Source: Halorubrum sp. GN11_10-6_MGM
GTDB taxonomy: Archaea; Halobacteriota; Halobacteria; Halobacteriales; Haloferacaceae
Direction: 5' to 3'
DNA: 64,000 bases
Assembly: GCF_005435165.1 (NCBI RefSeq)
Contig: NZ_SGUC01000015.1
Span: forward strand, 1-64,000
Shown one piece after another: positions 36,352-46,857 of this stretch; within the stretch, counting starts at the first letter, position 1, and every line of letters starts with the position of its first letter. The translations under genes and the position numbers were made by a program. The notes beneath the pieces were generated by a model that had not been told where the DNA came from, searched no databases, and worked only from the letters and a program-made list of their open reading frames with translations.

Positions 36352-36359
36352 TTTATATC
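36352..36359 (+). promoter_or_regulatory. acnA TATA box
   Basis: TTTATATC centred about 29 nt before the ATG at 36385, consistent with a transcript starting within a few bases of the start codon. Confidence 0.6.
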
Positions 36360-36384
36360 CACGGGAGAGCCATCTTCGCGTGAT

Positions 36385-38370
36385 ATGGGACAGACGATTA
36401 CGGAGAAAATCCTCGATGACCATCTCGTCGAGGGCGAGCTGACGCCCGGCGAAGAGATCGGCATCGAGATCGACCAGGTGCTGACGCAGGACACGACGGG
36501 CACGATGGTGTGGCTCCAGTTCGAGGCGCTGGAGATGGATGAGATCCAGACGGAGCTGGCCGCGCAGTACTGCGACCACCAGACGTACCAGTTCGACTTC
36601 AAGAACACCGACGACCACCGCTTCCTCCGCTCCGCGGCCGGCACGTACGGCGCGTACTTCTCCCGGCCCGGCAACGGGATCTGCCACCAGGTCCACAAGG
36701 AGAACTTCGCGGCGCCCGGCAAGACGCTGCTCGGCTCCGACTCGCACACGCCGACCCCCGGCGGACTCGGCCAGCTCGCGATCGGCGCGGGCGGGCTCGA
36801 CATCGCCGTCGCGATGGGCGGCGGCCCCTACTACGTCGAGATGCCCGAGGTCGTCAACGTCCACCTCGAAGGCGAGCTGCCCGAGTGGGCGACCGCCAAG
36901 GACGTCGCGCTCCACCTGCTCGGCGAGCTCACCGTCAAGGGCGGCGTCGGCAAGATCTTCGAGTACACCGGCCCCGGCGCCGAGAAGCTCACGATCCCCG
37001 AGCGCACCACGATCACGAACCTCGGCACCGAGCTCGGCGCCACCTCCTCGATCTTCGCGACCGACGAGAAGACGAAGGACTGGCTCGCGCGCCAGGACCG
37101 CGAGGAGGAGTACGTCGACCTCCAGCCCGACGACGACGCGGAGTACGCCGAGACGATCGAGGTCGACTTAAACGAGCTCGAACCGCTCGTGGCCGCGCCC
37201 TCGATGCCCGACAACGTCGCCCCCGTCAGCGAGTACGAGGGCACCGACGTCGAGCAGGTCATCGTCGGCTCCTGTACCAACGGCGCCTACGAGGACATCC
37301 TCCCCAGCGCGAAGATGCTGGAGGACCGCGAGGTCGCCAAGCAGACCGAGATGATCGTCGCGCCCGGCTCGAAGCAGGCGTCCGAGATGCTGGCCCGCGA
37401 GGGCTGGACCGCGGAGATGATGGCGGCCGGCGTCAACTTCTCCGAGGCGACCTGCGGCGCGTGTATCGGCATCGGTCACGTGCCCGCCTCCGACTCCGTC
37501 TCGCTGCGCACCTTCAACCGCAACTTCGAGGGGCGCTCGGGCATCGAGGACGACTCCGTCTTCCTCTGCTCCCCCGAGGTCGCCACCGCGGCGGCCATCA
37601 CCGGGGAGATCGTCGACCCGCGCGACCTCGCCGACGAGCTCGGCGATCTCGAGGCCCCCGGTCTGGAGATGGGCGACAGCTACGGTCCCGGCATGGGCCA
37701 GGACGACTCCGACATCATCTCGCCCGACGAGGCGATCGACGACGGGCTCGTCAAGGGCCCGAACATCGGCGACGTGCCGCTCAAGGACGGGATCGACGTG
37801 GACGGCGGGGAGGCCCTCCTCAAGATGGAGGACAACATCACCACCGACCACATCATCCCGGCGACGGCGGACATCCTGAAGTTCCGCTCGAACATCGAGA
37901 AGCTCTCCGAGTTCACGCTCTCGCGCGTCGACGACACGTTCGCCGAGCGCGCGCTCAACGCCGACGGCGGCGTCCTCGTGGCCGGCGAGAACTACGGTCA
38001 GGGCTCCTCGCGTGAACACGCCGCGCTCTGTCCGATGTACCTCGGCATCGAGGCCGTCTTCGCGCAGAGCTTCGCCCGCATCCACAAGGCGAACCTGTTC
38101 AACTTCGGGATCGTCCCGCTGGCGATCGACGAGGAGACGTACGAGAAGATCGACCAGGGCGACGACCTCGAGATCGTCGACGACGTGCCCGCGGGCGTCC
38201 GCTCCGGGCAGGAGGAGTTCACCGTGAGCGTCAACGGCGAGTGGGAGTTCACCGCCGACCTCGACGCCTCCGAGCGCGAGCGCGACATCCTCGCGGCCGG
38301 CGGGAAGCTCTCGTGGGTCAAACAGCAGCACGCCGACGGCGGCTCCGGCGCGGCGCCGGCCGACGACTGA
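36385..38370 (+). CDS. acnA: Aconitate hydratase
   Basis: TCA-cycle enzyme that isomerises citrate and isocitrate using a [4Fe-4S] cluster. It has 661 residues, the haloarchaeal length. The three cluster ligands are visible as Cys297 (GSCTNGAYEDI), Cys357 and Cys360 (ATCGACIGIG). The C-terminal swivel domain has the substrate-binding NYGQGSSREHAAL. TTDHIIPATADI marks the domain boundary. It is preceded by a TATA box and two inverted repeats, and is convergent with rpsG across a tandem repeat. Confidence 0.96.
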   Translation: MGQTITEKILDDHLVEGELTPGEEIGIEIDQVLTQDTTGTMVWLQFEALEMDEIQTELAAQYCDHQTYQFDFKNTDDHRFLRSAAGTYGAYFSRPGNGICHQVHKENFAAPGKTLLGSDSHTPTPGGLGQLAIGAGGLDIAVAMGGGPYYVEMPEVVNVHLEGELPEWATAKDVALHLLGELTVKGGVGKIFEYTGPGAEKLTIPERTTITNLGTELGATSSIFATDEKTKDWLARQDREEEYVDLQPDDDAEYAETIEVDLNELEPLVAAPSMPDNVAPVSEYEGTDVEQVIVGSCTNGAYEDILPSAKMLEDREVAKQTEMIVAPGSKQASEMLAREGWTAEMMAAGVNFSEATCGACIGIGHVPASDSVSLRTFNRNFEGRSGIEDDSVFLCSPEVATAAAITGEIVDPRDLADELGDLEAPGLEMGDSYGPGMGQDDSDIISPDEAIDDGLVKGPNIGDVPLKDGIDVDGGEALLKMEDNITTDHIIPATADILKFRSNIEKLSEFTLSRVDDTFAERALNADGGVLVAGENYGQGSSREHAALCPMYLGIEAVFAQSFARIHKANLFNFGIVPLAIDEETYEKIDQGDDLEIVDDVPAGVRSGQEEFTVSVNGEWEFTADLDASERERDILAAGGKLSWVKQQHADGGSGAAPADD

Positions 38371-38499
38371 GCGCGGTCGACCGCGCCCCTCGGCCCGACA
38401 CCGATTTTCCCTTCTTTCCACCGTCGCCAGCGGCGGGGCCATACACCGCTCGCGACGCGAGCACGCGGCCGCGAGCGGGAAGTTTCTGGGGACGCGATC

Positions 38500-38609
38500 G
38501 GATCGGTCGCTGACCGGAGACGGAGCGGATCGGTCGCTGACCGGAGACGGAGCGGACCGGTCACTGGACGGGAGACGGAACGGACCGGTCGGTAGTCGGG
38601 AAGCGGAGC
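38500..38609. repeat. Degenerate tandem repeat, about 27-bp unit, four copies
   Basis: Units are 38500-38526 and 38527-38553 (identical, 27 bp: GGATCGGTCGCTGACCGGAG plus ACGGAGC), then 38554-38581 and 38582-38609 (28 bp, diverged). Each unit contains a small hairpin-like GGTCGCTGACC. It fills the convergent gap between acnA and rpsG and might serve as a two-way transcription barrier. There are no spacers, so it is not a CRISPR. Confidence 0.75.
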
Positions 38610-38640
38610 GGAGAGAAAGCGAGAGGTGGCCGGGTCCGCG

Positions 38641-39294
38641 TTAGCGGGCCGCGGCGGCGACGCGCTCGCGCTCTTCCTTCTGCGAGATGGAGTAGGAGCC
38701 CTCGACGTCGTAGTCGGCGGCGGCGACGAGCTCGTTCGCGAGCGCCTCGGCGGCGGCGGTGCTCGACTTGTACGTCGCGCTGGCGACGGCGTCGGAGATG
38801 AAGAGCAGCGCCTGATCGACGCGGCGCTGGGGCGCGACGTCGACCGCCTTCGGGACGGAGATACCGCCGTACTTCAGGCGGACGGTCTCCTCGCGGGGCG
38901 CGGCGTTCTCGACGGCCGTCACGAGGATCTGGACCGGGTTCTCCTCGGTCCGGTCGTGGACGATGTCGAAGGCGTCACGGACGATCCGGGTCGCCTGCTG
39001 CTTCTTGCCCGTGTTCTCCTCGGTCTGCATCAGGCGGTTGATCAGCCGCTCGACCAGCGAGATCTCGGACTTCTTGAACTGTTTCGACGCGTGGCGACCC
39101 ATCGTGTGGGCGATGGGCGTCACCGTCATGTATCGCTTCGTCGAGGGATCCTCGTAGGCGATCTCGGTGACGTCCCAGACGCCGAACAGTTGGGCGTTCT
39201 CGTTGGCGGCCTCGCTCGACGCCGGCGCGTCCGGGTCCGGCTCGTCGGCGGCGACGTCCTCCTCGGACGGCGCCTCGGTCTCCTCGCCGCTCAT
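38641..39294 (-). CDS. rpsG: 30S ribosomal protein S7 (uS7)
   Basis: Small-subunit protein that nucleates assembly of the 16S rRNA head, 217 residues. The archaeal-type body includes [24 protein letters not shown] and [21 protein letters not shown]. An acidic haloarchaeal N-terminal extension ([20 protein letters not shown]) precedes it. Its ATG overlaps the rpsL stop by 4 nt, so the two are coupled. EF-2, which often follows in archaeal str operons, is absent; the next gene is convergent acnA. Confidence 0.97.
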   Translation of the reverse strand: MSGEETEAPSEEDVAADEPDPDAPASSEAANENAQLFGVWDVTEIAYEDPSTKRYMTVTPIAHTMGRHASKQFKKSEISLVERLINRLMQTEENTGKKQQATRIVRDAFDIVHDRTEENPVQILVTAVENAAPREETVRLKYGGISVPKAVDVAPQRRVDQALLFISDAVASATYKSSTAAAEALANELVAAADYDVEGSYSISQKEERERVAAAAR

Positions 39295-39719
39295 CTGACC
39301 GGCTTCTCCGCGTTACCGCGAACCAGTTCGATCATCGACACGCCGTTGACCTTCTCGACCTTGTAGTTGACGCCGGAGAGGTCGCCCATCGCGCGGCCCT
39401 TCGCGCCGCCGATGCCGGCGATCGTGACCTCGTCGTGCTCGTCGATGAAGGAGATCGCGCCGTCACCGGGACAGAACGCGGTGACCTGCTTTCCGTTTTT
39501 GATGAGCTGAACCCGGACGCACTTTCGGATCGCCGAGTTCGGCTGCTTTGCCTCGATACCGACCTTTTCGAGGACGATGCCGCGCGCCTGCGGGGCACCC
39601 TCCAGGGGGTCGGACTTCGTCTTGAGCCCGCGCTCTCGCCGAGCGTACTCGGAGTCGGACCAGCGGCGCTTCTGCCGGTCCTTTTTGAGCTTACGGGCCG
39701 CGTACTTGCCGTTCGCCAT
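39291..39719 (-). CDS. rpsL: 30S ribosomal protein S12 (uS12)
   Basis: Decoding-centre protein of 142 residues. [20 protein letters not shown] and the [15 protein letters not shown] region are canonical; this is where streptomycin-resistance changes occur in bacteria. A TATA box 28 nt upstream implies a leaderless transcript separate from the upstream rpo operon. It is coupled by a 4-nt overlap to rpsG. Confidence 0.98.
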   Translation of the reverse strand: MANGKYAARKLKKDRQKRRWSDSEYARRERGLKTKSDPLEGAPQARGIVLEKVGIEAKQPNSAIRKCVRVQLIKNGKQVTAFCPGDGAISFIDEHDEVTIAGIGGAKGRAMGDLSGVNYKVEKVNGVSMIELVRGNAEKPVR

Positions 39720-39744
39720 CGTACATCTACTTCCGAACGGAGCT

Positions 39745-39752
39745 ACTTAAGC
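39745..39752 (-). promoter_or_regulatory. rpsL TATA box
   Basis: Minus strand reads GCTTAAGT, centred about 29 nt before the rpsL ATG. Transcription would begin at or within a few bases of the start codon. Confidence 0.55.
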
Positions 39753-39771
39753 GTCGTCTTTTCTCCGTCGC

Positions 39772-39825
39772 GAAACGCCCTCAGATCCTCCGAGCGGTAC
39801 CTCTCGACCGATCTGAGGGTGTTTC
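39772..39825. other. Large inverted repeat upstream of rpsL promoter
   Basis: GAAACGCCCTCAGATC (39772-39787) pairs with GATCTGAGGGTGTTTC (39810-39825): 16 bp with one G-T wobble and a 22-nt loop. It lies upstream of the rpsL promoter, so it is not in the rpsL message. A terminator for upstream transcription or a protein-binding site are both possible. Confidence 0.55.
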
Positions 39826-39843
39826 ACGGACATCCGGTATCGG

Positions 39844-39900
39844 AAATGACGGGCGCTCGATCACGCTGAGCCGGTAAGCCGACGAGAGCGCCCGTCGTTT
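39844..39900 (-). terminator. Hairpin downstream of lipoprotein gene
   Basis: AAATGACGGGCGCTC (39844-39858) pairs with GAGCGCCCGTCGTTT (39886-39900): 15 bp with one G-T wobble. It begins 26 nt after the stop codon of the lipoprotein gene and ends in A/T runs on both sides, so it could stop transcripts coming from the rpo-nusA-lipoprotein direction. Confidence 0.5.
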
Positions 39901-39925
39901 CGGTTCGAGCGAACCCCTCCCCGAA

Positions 39926-40783
39926 TCAGCCGCTCGTCTCCTCGCGCGCGGTCTCGACCCAGTCCGGCTCCGGCACCGTGGCGCCGAAGTCGCGGTAGTC
40001 GATGTCGACGTCGACCGTCGCTCCCTGACCGTCGTGATCGCCCGCCCACGACTGTTCGAGCCGCGGGACGACCCCGGACTCGTACACGTGAACCGTCGCC
40101 GACGCCGTCTCGACCGTCTCGGGGACGTTCCGATCGCCCTCGAAGGCGTCGGCGGTGAACCGCGCGGTCGGCTCACCGCGAACGTTCCCCGCGCCATCGC
40201 TCGTCGGATTCCAGAGGTTCAGCCCCTCGTACTCCGTCTCGCCGTCCGTGGTCTCCCCCTCGACGCGGATCCCCGTCACGACCTCCGAGCGCATCGTCGC
40301 TTCGAGCTCGCCCGACGACCGGTCGACCGACTGGCTACCGTACCGCGTCTCGTCGACGGTCTGCCGGCGTATCAGCGCCGTGCCGTCGGCGACGTACAGC
40401 TCCGAGACGTCCGTCTCGTCCGTCTCGGTCACTTCCTGGCGCACGTACTGGCGCCCGTTTTCGAGGTCGTACGCGGCCTCGTACTCCTGTGAGGGGAGCC
40501 ACGGGGACGGATCGGCGTCCCCGTCGTGGCTCGTCGCCGCCGTCGAGAGCAGTGTGGCGCCCCCGGCGTCGACGAGTGCGTCGGCGTGTCGCTCGGAGAG
40601 AGTCGCCACGTCGAGGGTGTCTTCGGTCCGCCATTCGGCGTCGGAAAACGGTCGGTCGGTCTCGTCGGCGGACGGTCGCTCCGAATCGTCGGGTGACGGT
40701 CGATCCGAGCCCCCACCGAGACAGCCGGCGACGCCGACCGCGGCTCCGGCTCCGGTCGCGGCGAGGAAGTGCCTCCGATCCAT
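39926..40783 (-). CDS. Tat-exported haloarchaeal lipoprotein
   Basis: Protein of 285 residues. The N-terminus MDRRHFLAATGAGAAVGVAG then Cys21 shows a twin-arginine signal and a lipobox, so it should be exported folded and lipid-anchored. An acidic, Ser/Asp-rich spacer (about 25-50) is followed by an outer domain with repeated beta-like segments (YVRQEVTETDETDVSELYVADG). This resembles LolA/DUF-type outer-surface proteins only loosely; I do not recognise the family. It lies between nusA and rpsL, interrupting the usual str-type order, with 44 nt to nusA. Confidence 0.8.
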   Translation of the reverse strand: MDRRHFLAATGAGAAVGVAGCLGGGSDRPSPDDSERPSADETDRPFSDAEWRTEDTLDVATLSERHADALVDAGGATLLSTAATSHDGDADPSPWLPSQEYEAAYDLENGRQYVRQEVTETDETDVSELYVADGTALIRRQTVDETRYGSQSVDRSSGELEATMRSEVVTGIRVEGETTDGETEYEGLNLWNPTSDGAGNVRGEPTARFTADAFEGDRNVPETVETASATVHVYESGVVPRLEQSWAGDHDGQGATVDVDIDYRDFGATVPEPDWVETAREETSG

Positions 40784-40827
40784 GCGACGAAGAACGGGCG
40801 CGTCCGCAAAAGGGCGTGGGTTCCGCG

Positions 40828-41247
40828 TCAGGTCAGTTGGACGTCGTCGACGTCGTAGTGTCGCGCCGCGAGTCGGCGAGCGGTCTCGATGTTCGCGCCC
40901 TCCGCGCCGATGGCGACGCCCCGGTCCGCCTCCTCGACCTCGACGTACGCGACGCGGTCGTTCTGCTCGGAGACGGTGACAGCGTTGACGGCCGCCGGCG
41001 CGAACGCGCTCGCGACGAACGCCTCGGCGGTGTCCGCGTCCTCGACCAGTTCGATCGACTTGTCGAGTCGCCGTTCGGCCTCCGCGACGGTCTCGCCGCC
41101 CTGTCCGATCGCGGCCGCCATCTCGCCCGCCGGAACCACGAACACGAGCCGATCGCCCTCCACGAGGCAGTCCGTCGGCGTGACGCCGGTCAGCTCGTCG
41201 AACCGGCCGATGTAGCGCCGCGCCTCGTCGGAGAGCTCGACGTACAT
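40828..41247 (-). CDS. nusA: Transcription factor NusA-like protein
   Basis: Archaeal NusA of 139 residues, consisting only of two KH RNA-binding domains (bacterial NusA also has an N-terminal polymerase-binding domain). KH motifs are visible as VVPAGEMAAAIGQGGETVAEAER and GVAIGAEGANIETARRLAARHY. Its ATG overlaps the rpoA2 stop by one base (TAATG), so it is coupled to RNA polymerase synthesis and may act in elongation or termination. Confidence 0.93.
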   Translation of the reverse strand: MYVELSDEARRYIGRFDELTGVTPTDCLVEGDRLVFVVPAGEMAAAIGQGGETVAEAERRLDKSIELVEDADTAEAFVASAFAPAAVNAVTVSEQNDRVAYVEVEEADRGVAIGAEGANIETARRLAARHYDVDDVQLT

Positions 41248-43931
41248 TAGTCGTCGCTCACGACGCGCGACCCCATCCGGAGGTCGACGTCGCCGGTCCC
41301 CATCGAGATGGGTTTGCCGGCGATGACGTTCTCGATGACGCCGTCGAGGTCGTCGTACTCGCCGTGGATCGCGGCGTCGAGCAGGTGGTTCACCGTCACT
41401 TCGAACGCCGCGCGCGCGAGCACCGAGTCCTTGTTGCCGGAGATGCCGTGCCGGCCGATCGACTCGATCTCGCCGTTGTTCGTCATGATGTCGGCGACGA
41501 GCATGAGGTGGCGGACGTTCACGTCGTCGAGCCCCTGCTCTTCGAGCGTGTTCTTCGTTTCGTCGATGATCGTCTCGCGGGCCGCCTCGACCCCGAGGTT
41601 GCGGTAGATCTCGTGGATGTTGTTACACGTCGTCCGCGAGGCGTCGACGCCCTCGATGTCGAGGGTGTCGCCGAACGCCGACCCCTCGGTGTAGAGGACG
41701 AACTCCTCGTCGCCGTCGATCTCTTCTTTGCGAATGACGACGCGCTCGATCTCTTCGATCCCCTTGAACACGATCTCCCGGAGCCGCTCGACCAGCTGGA
41801 GCAGTTCGCGGTAGCTCGGCTCGTTGGGGCCGAACTCGATCACGGTGCCGGCCTGTCGCGTGTCGACGCCCAGCGCGTCCTCGATCGTCTCGGCGATGAT
41901 CTCCGCGATCTCCGTCGGGTCGGAGTGGGTCGGCCAGCGCTCTAACAGGGTGTCGTCGTTCAGGTCGATCCGGACCAGCATGTCGGCGACGTTGGTCGAC
42001 ACGTCGCCGAGCGCGAGGATTCGCGTCGCCTCGATCGACCAGACGACCTCGTGGGCCTTCTCGCGGTCGGTCGCGTACTCGCCGTCGAGGTGGACCGTCA
42101 TCATCGGCGTGTCCGGCGTCTTCCGGGCGTCCACCAGTTCGATGAGCCGGGGGAGCCCCTGCGTGACGTCGATCTCCGCGACGCCGGCGTAGTGGAACGT
42201 GTTCATCGTGTTGTGCGTCACGACGCCCTCTGCCGTGGTGAACGTCTCCAGTCCCTCGACGGAGAAGTCGTACACCCGGTCGTGTTCCGTCGGTACGGCT
42301 TCGATCGACTCGATCCGGTCCCACACTACGTCGCCGGCGACCGCCTGACGGAGTTCATCGAGCGCCTCCGAGTCGACGCCGGCCGCTTCCGCCTCGTCAA
42401 CGAGCCGGCGGAGCCGGGAGCGGCCGATCCGCTGGCGGTTCGACGCCGCGTTCACCTGTCGGCTCGGAATGCCGGCGTCGGACGCGACCTCGCGGAGCGA
42501 GTCACCGAAGTTCGGGATCTGATCCGTCGCGTCCGGACCCGTCTCGTCCAGCTCGGCGGCCGCGGCGTCGAGTTTGTCACCCCGCTCGCCGACCATCCCG
42601 ATCCGGTCGGCGAAACGCCGGACGTGTTTCTTCGGCACGCGGAGCGTCCGCGACGCGTCCTGTTCGCCGAGCGTCGCGTACACGTCGAACCGAGCGAGCA
42701 GCAGCGCGATCCCCGCGGTGAGCCGGTCGCTGGTCGAACTGGAACGGACCGCGCTTTCCGCGACGTTGCCGTCGCCGCTGAAGTACCCACGGAGCAGCGC
42801 CCGGGCGAACTCGTCGTCCGCGCCGTACGCGAATCCGGGAACGATCTTCTGCTCGCCTTCCGTACACGCAGCGCGCAGGAAGTCAGCAAGGACCGTCCCG
42901 TTCACGCGAACGTCGTAGCCGCGGGCGAACTCGCTGTCGTTCTCGTACTCGTTCACCGAGAGGCCGAACCGATCGGCGAACGCTCGGACGCCGTCCTGGA
43001 ACGTCTCGTCGACGTTCGAGACGGACACGTAGTGGTCCGTCAGCGACCCTTCAGCGAGCCACGCGCCGACGAAGAATCCCGTCTCCGCGTCGAGCGGGAA
43101 TCGTTCCGGGAGACCGACCGTACCGCCGGTCGGATAGACGGTCTCCTCGTCGAGATCGCCGGCGTCGAGCGCGTCGCGCTTGTTGCGGAGCTGATCCGGT
43201 CCGACCGGAGCGGTGTCAACGCCGCCGTCAGCGAGCGTCGAGGTGTACCAGTAGTCGGTCGCCGGGAGGTACTCCCGGAGGTCGACCTCGTCGTCGCCGT
43301 CGCTCTCGTACGATCCGACGACCGGGAGCCAGTCGCCCGCTTCGAGGTCCTCGCCGGTGACCGGGACGACCTCGTTGTCACGTCGGGTGACGAACGAGTG
43401 GGCCTTCGTCGCCCGGATCGTCCGACCGGATTCGAGTTCGAACCGAAGCAGTTCGTCCGGTGCGTCGTGGCGGCTGACCTCTTCGACGGGTTTCCAGCGT
43501 ACCCCCTCGTCGCCGTCGAGGCTGAGCGTCTCCAGCCCGTCGGGTGCGAGCCCGACCTCGTGGTCGTCCACGGACCGGGACTCGCGGGACGTCAGTACCT
43601 CGTCGACGAGCGGACCGATCTCGACGACGTCGGTCGTTCCGTTCCGCCGAACAACGACGCGCTCGTCGTGCGGGACGCTCATCTGCGTCCCGGGCTCGCC
43701 GATCGACTGCGCGGAGACCGTACCGACCGGGTCGAGGGGGTCGACCCGCGTCCGCTCGTAGCGGTTCTCGACGCCCTCGGCGATGTCGGTCGCCTGCTCG
43801 ATGGTGACCTCGCCGACCTCCTCGGCCTTCCGGTCGATGGCCTCGTACACCTCGGTCTTGAGCCGACGGGGGAGCTCGGTCGCCTCCACGACCGCCTCCA
43901 TGTCGTCGGTGACGCCGTCGTACTCAGTCAT
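41247..43931 (-). CDS. rpoA2: DNA-directed RNA polymerase subunit A'', with intein
   Basis: C-terminal part of the split largest RNA polymerase subunit. The 894-codon frame is 404 residues of subunit plus a 490-residue intein (residues 85-574). The extein junction is [20 protein letters not shown], the conserved trigger-loop entry, so splicing is essential for a working enzyme. The remaining sequence ([18 protein letters not shown]..., [25 protein letters not shown]) is canonical. Its ATG lies 8 nt inside the end of rpoA1. It is followed by coupled nusA. Confidence 0.97.
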   Translation of the reverse strand: MTEYDGVTDDMEAVVEATELPRRLKTEVYEAIDRKAEEVGEVTIEQATDIAEGVENRYERTRVDPLDPVGTVSAQSIGEPGTQMSVPHDERVVVRRNGTTDVVEIGPLVDEVLTSRESRSVDDHEVGLAPDGLETLSLDGDEGVRWKPVEEVSRHDAPDELLRFELESGRTIRATKAHSFVTRRDNEVVPVTGEDLEAGDWLPVVGSYESDGDDEVDLREYLPATDYWYTSTLADGGVDTAPVGPDQLRNKRDALDAGDLDEETVYPTGGTVGLPERFPLDAETGFFVGAWLAEGSLTDHYVSVSNVDETFQDGVRAFADRFGLSVNEYENDSEFARGYDVRVNGTVLADFLRAACTEGEQKIVPGFAYGADDEFARALLRGYFSGDGNVAESAVRSSSTSDRLTAGIALLLARFDVYATLGEQDASRTLRVPKKHVRRFADRIGMVGERGDKLDAAAAELDETGPDATDQIPNFGDSLREVASDAGIPSRQVNAASNRQRIGRSRLRRLVDEAEAAGVDSEALDELRQAVAGDVVWDRIESIEAVPTEHDRVYDFSVEGLETFTTAEGVVTHNTMNTFHYAGVAEIDVTQGLPRLIELVDARKTPDTPMMTVHLDGEYATDREKAHEVVWSIEATRILALGDVSTNVADMLVRIDLNDDTLLERWPTHSDPTEIAEIIAETIEDALGVDTRQAGTVIEFGPNEPSYRELLQLVERLREIVFKGIEEIERVVIRKEEIDGDEEFVLYTEGSAFGDTLDIEGVDASRTTCNNIHEIYRNLGVEAARETIIDETKNTLEEQGLDDVNVRHLMLVADIMTNNGEIESIGRHGISGNKDSVLARAAFEVTVNHLLDAAIHGEYDDLDGVIENVIAGKPISMGTGDVDLRMGSRVVSDD
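42210..43679 (-). other. Intein in rpoA2 with LAGLIDADG endonuclease
   Basis: Protein-splicing element of 490 residues. It starts with Ser ([14 protein letters not shown]), ends GVVTHN and is followed by +1 Thr (TMNTF). Block B has the TxxH motif in [10 protein letters not shown]. The endonuclease motifs are VGAWLAEGS and LRGYFSGDG. Blocks F and G are VYDFSVEG and [11 protein letters not shown], with the standard His-Asn end. Ser at position 1 is an accepted alternative to Cys. Composition is close to the host: 42901-42960 has 37 G/C of 60, in contrast to the polC intein, which suggests longer residence or a haloarchaeal donor. Confidence 0.95.
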
Positions 43932-46857
43932 CTGACTCCACCTCCAGCTCCGCGGCCTTGTTCAGCCCCGGACCGGCGTGTTCCGAGAGGTTCGTCGGCG
44001 GTTCGCGCTCGCCGAGGAACCGCTCCTTCTCCTCGTCGGAGGCGAACTCGGCGTCGACCACGCGGTCGACGATCCCGTCGACGTCGATGCCGTCCCCCTC
44101 GCCGGAGGAGACCTTCACGGGCGAGGTGCCGTCCTCGCCGAACTCGAACTGAACGATGCGGCCCGAGGTGTCCCGGACCGTGCCGTCGTACTGCGCCTCC
44201 AGCTCGGAGAGCGCGTTGATGAGGCGCCGCTGGAGGTAGCCGGACTTGGAGGTCCGGACCGCCGTGTCGACGAGCCCCTCGCGGCCGCCCATCGCGTGGA
44301 AGAAGAACTCCTCGGGGGTGAGCCCGCCGCGGTAGGAGTTCTCCACGAAGCCGTGCGCCTCCGAGGAGAGGTCGTTCGGCCGGTAGTGCGAGAGCGTCCG
44401 GTCCTCGTAGCCGCGGTTGATCCGCTCGCCGCGGACCGCCTGCTGGCCGACCGAGCCGGCCATCTGCGTCAGATTCAGCATCGAGCCACGCGCGCCGGAG
44501 CGGGCCATCACGACCGCCGGGTTATCGTCGCCGAAGTGCTGGTCGGCGATCTCGCCGGCCGAGTCGCGGGCCTTTCCGAGCGTCTGCATGATCTTCATCT
44601 CCAGCGTCTCGTCGACGCCGCGGCCCGGCAGCGATTCGAGCTCGCCGGCCTCGTACGTCTCGATGAGCTCCTGAACGCGGTCGTAGGCGCTCTCGATCGC
44701 CTCGTCGACCTGCTCTTCGGCCGCCGGCGGGATCGACTCGTCGTCGATCCCGATCGAGAACCCGAAGTTCATGATCGCGCGCATCGCCAGCGACGCGATC
44801 TCGTTGATGAACACGCGGGCGCGGGTCTCCCCGTACTCCTTCGTGAGCGTGTCGACGACCTCGCCGCCGAACGCGCCGACCGCGTCCTCGTCGATGGTGC
44901 CGCGGATTAGCTGACCGTCCTCGATGACGACGTCGTCGCCGGCCGAGGAGGTAAAGGAGAGGTCCAGATCGTCCGGGAGCAGCTCCGAGAACAGCGTCCG
45001 GCCGGTCCAGAACTCTCGGCCGTCGTCGCCGACGCCGTCGGCCTCGGGCAGCTCGTCGACGCGCGTGGCGCGGAGCAGGTCCAGCGCCTGCGTCTCGGTG
45101 AACTCGGGGTTCGAGTGGGTGAGCAGATAGGTTCCGGAGATGTGGTCCTGAATGGCGCCGATGATGTTCCCGCCGAAGCGGGGGGAGAGGATCTGCTCTT
45201 GGACGCGCATGAGGACGCGCGCCTCGGCGCGGGCCTCCTCGTTCTGGAGCGCGTGCATGTTCATCTCGTCGCCGTCGAAGTCGGCGTTGTACGGCGGACA
45301 GACGACGGTGTTGAGCCGGAACGTCTTGTACGGCATCACCACGACCTCGTGGGCCATGATGGACATCCGGTGCAGCGAGGGCTGCCGGTTGAAGATCACG
45401 ATGTCGCCGTCCACGAGGTGGCGGTTCACCTCCCAGTCGGCCTCGACCTTCTCGGCGAGCTCCTCGCAGTTCTTCTCGGTCACCTTCAGGCGGCGCCCGT
45501 CGGGGCGGCGCACGTAGTTCGCGCCGGGGTGGGCCTCGGGGCCGTTCCGGACGTACTGCCGCGCCTCCTCGACGTTGCGCTCGGTGACGTTGAGCGTCTG
45601 GGTCATCTCCTTCGCCACGCGGTCGGGCACGCCGACCTCGTTCAGCGAGAGCGTCGGGTCGGGCGAGATGACCGTCCGGGCGGAGAAGTTGACGCGCTTC
45701 CCGGACAGCGAGCCGCGGAAGCGGCCCTCCTTCCCCTTCAGCCGCTGGCTGAGCGTCTTGAGGGGACGGCCGGAGCGGTGGCGCGCGGGCGGCGTCCCGC
45801 TGATCTCGTTGTCGACGAACGTGGTGACGTGGTACTGGAGCAGTTCCCAGAGGTCCTCGATGATCAGCTGCGGGGCGCCCGCCTCGCGGTTCTCCATGAA
45901 CCGCTGGTTGATCCGGATGATGTCGACCAGCTTGTGCGTGAGGTCGTCCTCGGAGCGCTGGCCGTTGTCGAGCGTGATCGACGGGCGGGTGGTGACCGGC
46001 GGCACGGGCAGCACCGTCAGGATCATCCACTCGGGACGGGAGTGTTCGGCGTCGATGCCGAGGACTTCGAGGTCCTCGTCCGGGATGTCCTCGAACCAGT
46101 CGCGGATGTCCGAGGGCATCAGCTTGTTCATGTCCTCCTCGGTGAGGTCGACGTCAAGCGCCTTCTCGATGGCGCGGCGGTCCTCCTTGCGCGGGCGGAA
46201 CTCGCCGGCCATGATCTCGTTGATCCGATCGAGGGCGATGTCGGTCGCGTCGGCGAGCTCCTGGGGCGAAGTGCCGGGGTCGTCTTCCTCCTCGTCCGGC
46301 TGCATCGCGGCGGCGATCCGCTCCGAGTACTCGCCCGAGAGCACGTCCTGGACCTCGTAGTAGGTGGTCGGCTTCTCGTGTTTGATGTCCGCCTGCGGCT
46401 CGCCGCAGAACGGACAGGTGGACGCCTTCCGAGCCTGCCGGACGGCGGCCTTCAGCACGTCGTGTTCGTCGTCGCCGAGCTCCTTCGCCCGCTCGTAGCG
46501 GTCGCGGAACTCGTCGCGCTGCGCGTCGTCCAAGGCGAGGCGCCCGCACTCCCGGCACGTCGAGCGGAGCAGCCGCCGGATGAGCTTCGTGAAGCCCACG
46601 TGAATGACGGGCGCGGCCAGTTCGATGTGGCCGAAGTGGCCGTTACAGGAGCCGGAGTGGGAGCCGCAGGTTCGACACTCCAGACCGGGGTCGATGACGC
46701 CCAGCCGCGGGTCCATCAGCCCCATGTCGATCGGATAGCCGTCGTCGTCGTACGTGTCGGCCGTGATCACCTTCGTCGCGGACATGTCCCGGTACGTCTC
46801 CGGGTCCATGAGGCCGAAGTCGATCCCGCCGAGCACTTTCGGTGTTTGCATTGACAT
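43924..46857 (-). CDS. rpoA1: DNA-directed RNA polymerase subunit A'
   Basis: N-terminal part of the largest subunit, 977 residues, carrying the catalytic Mg2+ loop [10 protein letters not shown] with Asp526, Asp528 and Asp530. An N-terminal zinc site ([20 protein letters not shown]) and a second Cys cluster (CRECG...CPFCGEPQ) are present. No intein is seen and length is normal. Its ATG abuts the rpoB1 stop. MSMQTPK offers two ATGs two codons apart. Confidence 0.98.
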   Translation of the reverse strand: MSMQTPKVLGGIDFGLMDPETYRDMSATKVITADTYDDDGYPIDMGLMDPRLGVIDPGLECRTCGSHSGSCNGHFGHIELAAPVIHVGFTKLIRRLLRSTCRECGRLALDDAQRDEFRDRYERAKELGDDEHDVLKAAVRQARKASTCPFCGEPQADIKHEKPTTYYEVQDVLSGEYSERIAAAMQPDEEEDDPGTSPQELADATDIALDRINEIMAGEFRPRKEDRRAIEKALDVDLTEEDMNKLMPSDIRDWFEDIPDEDLEVLGIDAEHSRPEWMILTVLPVPPVTTRPSITLDNGQRSEDDLTHKLVDIIRINQRFMENREAGAPQLIIEDLWELLQYHVTTFVDNEISGTPPARHRSGRPLKTLSQRLKGKEGRFRGSLSGKRVNFSARTVISPDPTLSLNEVGVPDRVAKEMTQTLNVTERNVEEARQYVRNGPEAHPGANYVRRPDGRRLKVTEKNCEELAEKVEADWEVNRHLVDGDIVIFNRQPSLHRMSIMAHEVVVMPYKTFRLNTVVCPPYNADFDGDEMNMHALQNEEARAEARVLMRVQEQILSPRFGGNIIGAIQDHISGTYLLTHSNPEFTETQALDLLRATRVDELPEADGVGDDGREFWTGRTLFSELLPDDLDLSFTSSAGDDVVIEDGQLIRGTIDEDAVGAFGGEVVDTLTKEYGETRARVFINEIASLAMRAIMNFGFSIGIDDESIPPAAEEQVDEAIESAYDRVQELIETYEAGELESLPGRGVDETLEMKIMQTLGKARDSAGEIADQHFGDDNPAVVMARSGARGSMLNLTQMAGSVGQQAVRGERINRGYEDRTLSHYRPNDLSSEAHGFVENSYRGGLTPEEFFFHAMGGREGLVDTAVRTSKSGYLQRRLINALSELEAQYDGTVRDTSGRIVQFEFGEDGTSPVKVSSGEGDGIDVDGIVDRVVDAEFASDEEKERFLGEREPPTNLSEHAGPGLNKAAELEVESDD

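Noticed and set aside
38500-38609. Possible CRISPR array
   Set aside because: Units are directly joined with no spacers, and there are no cas genes.
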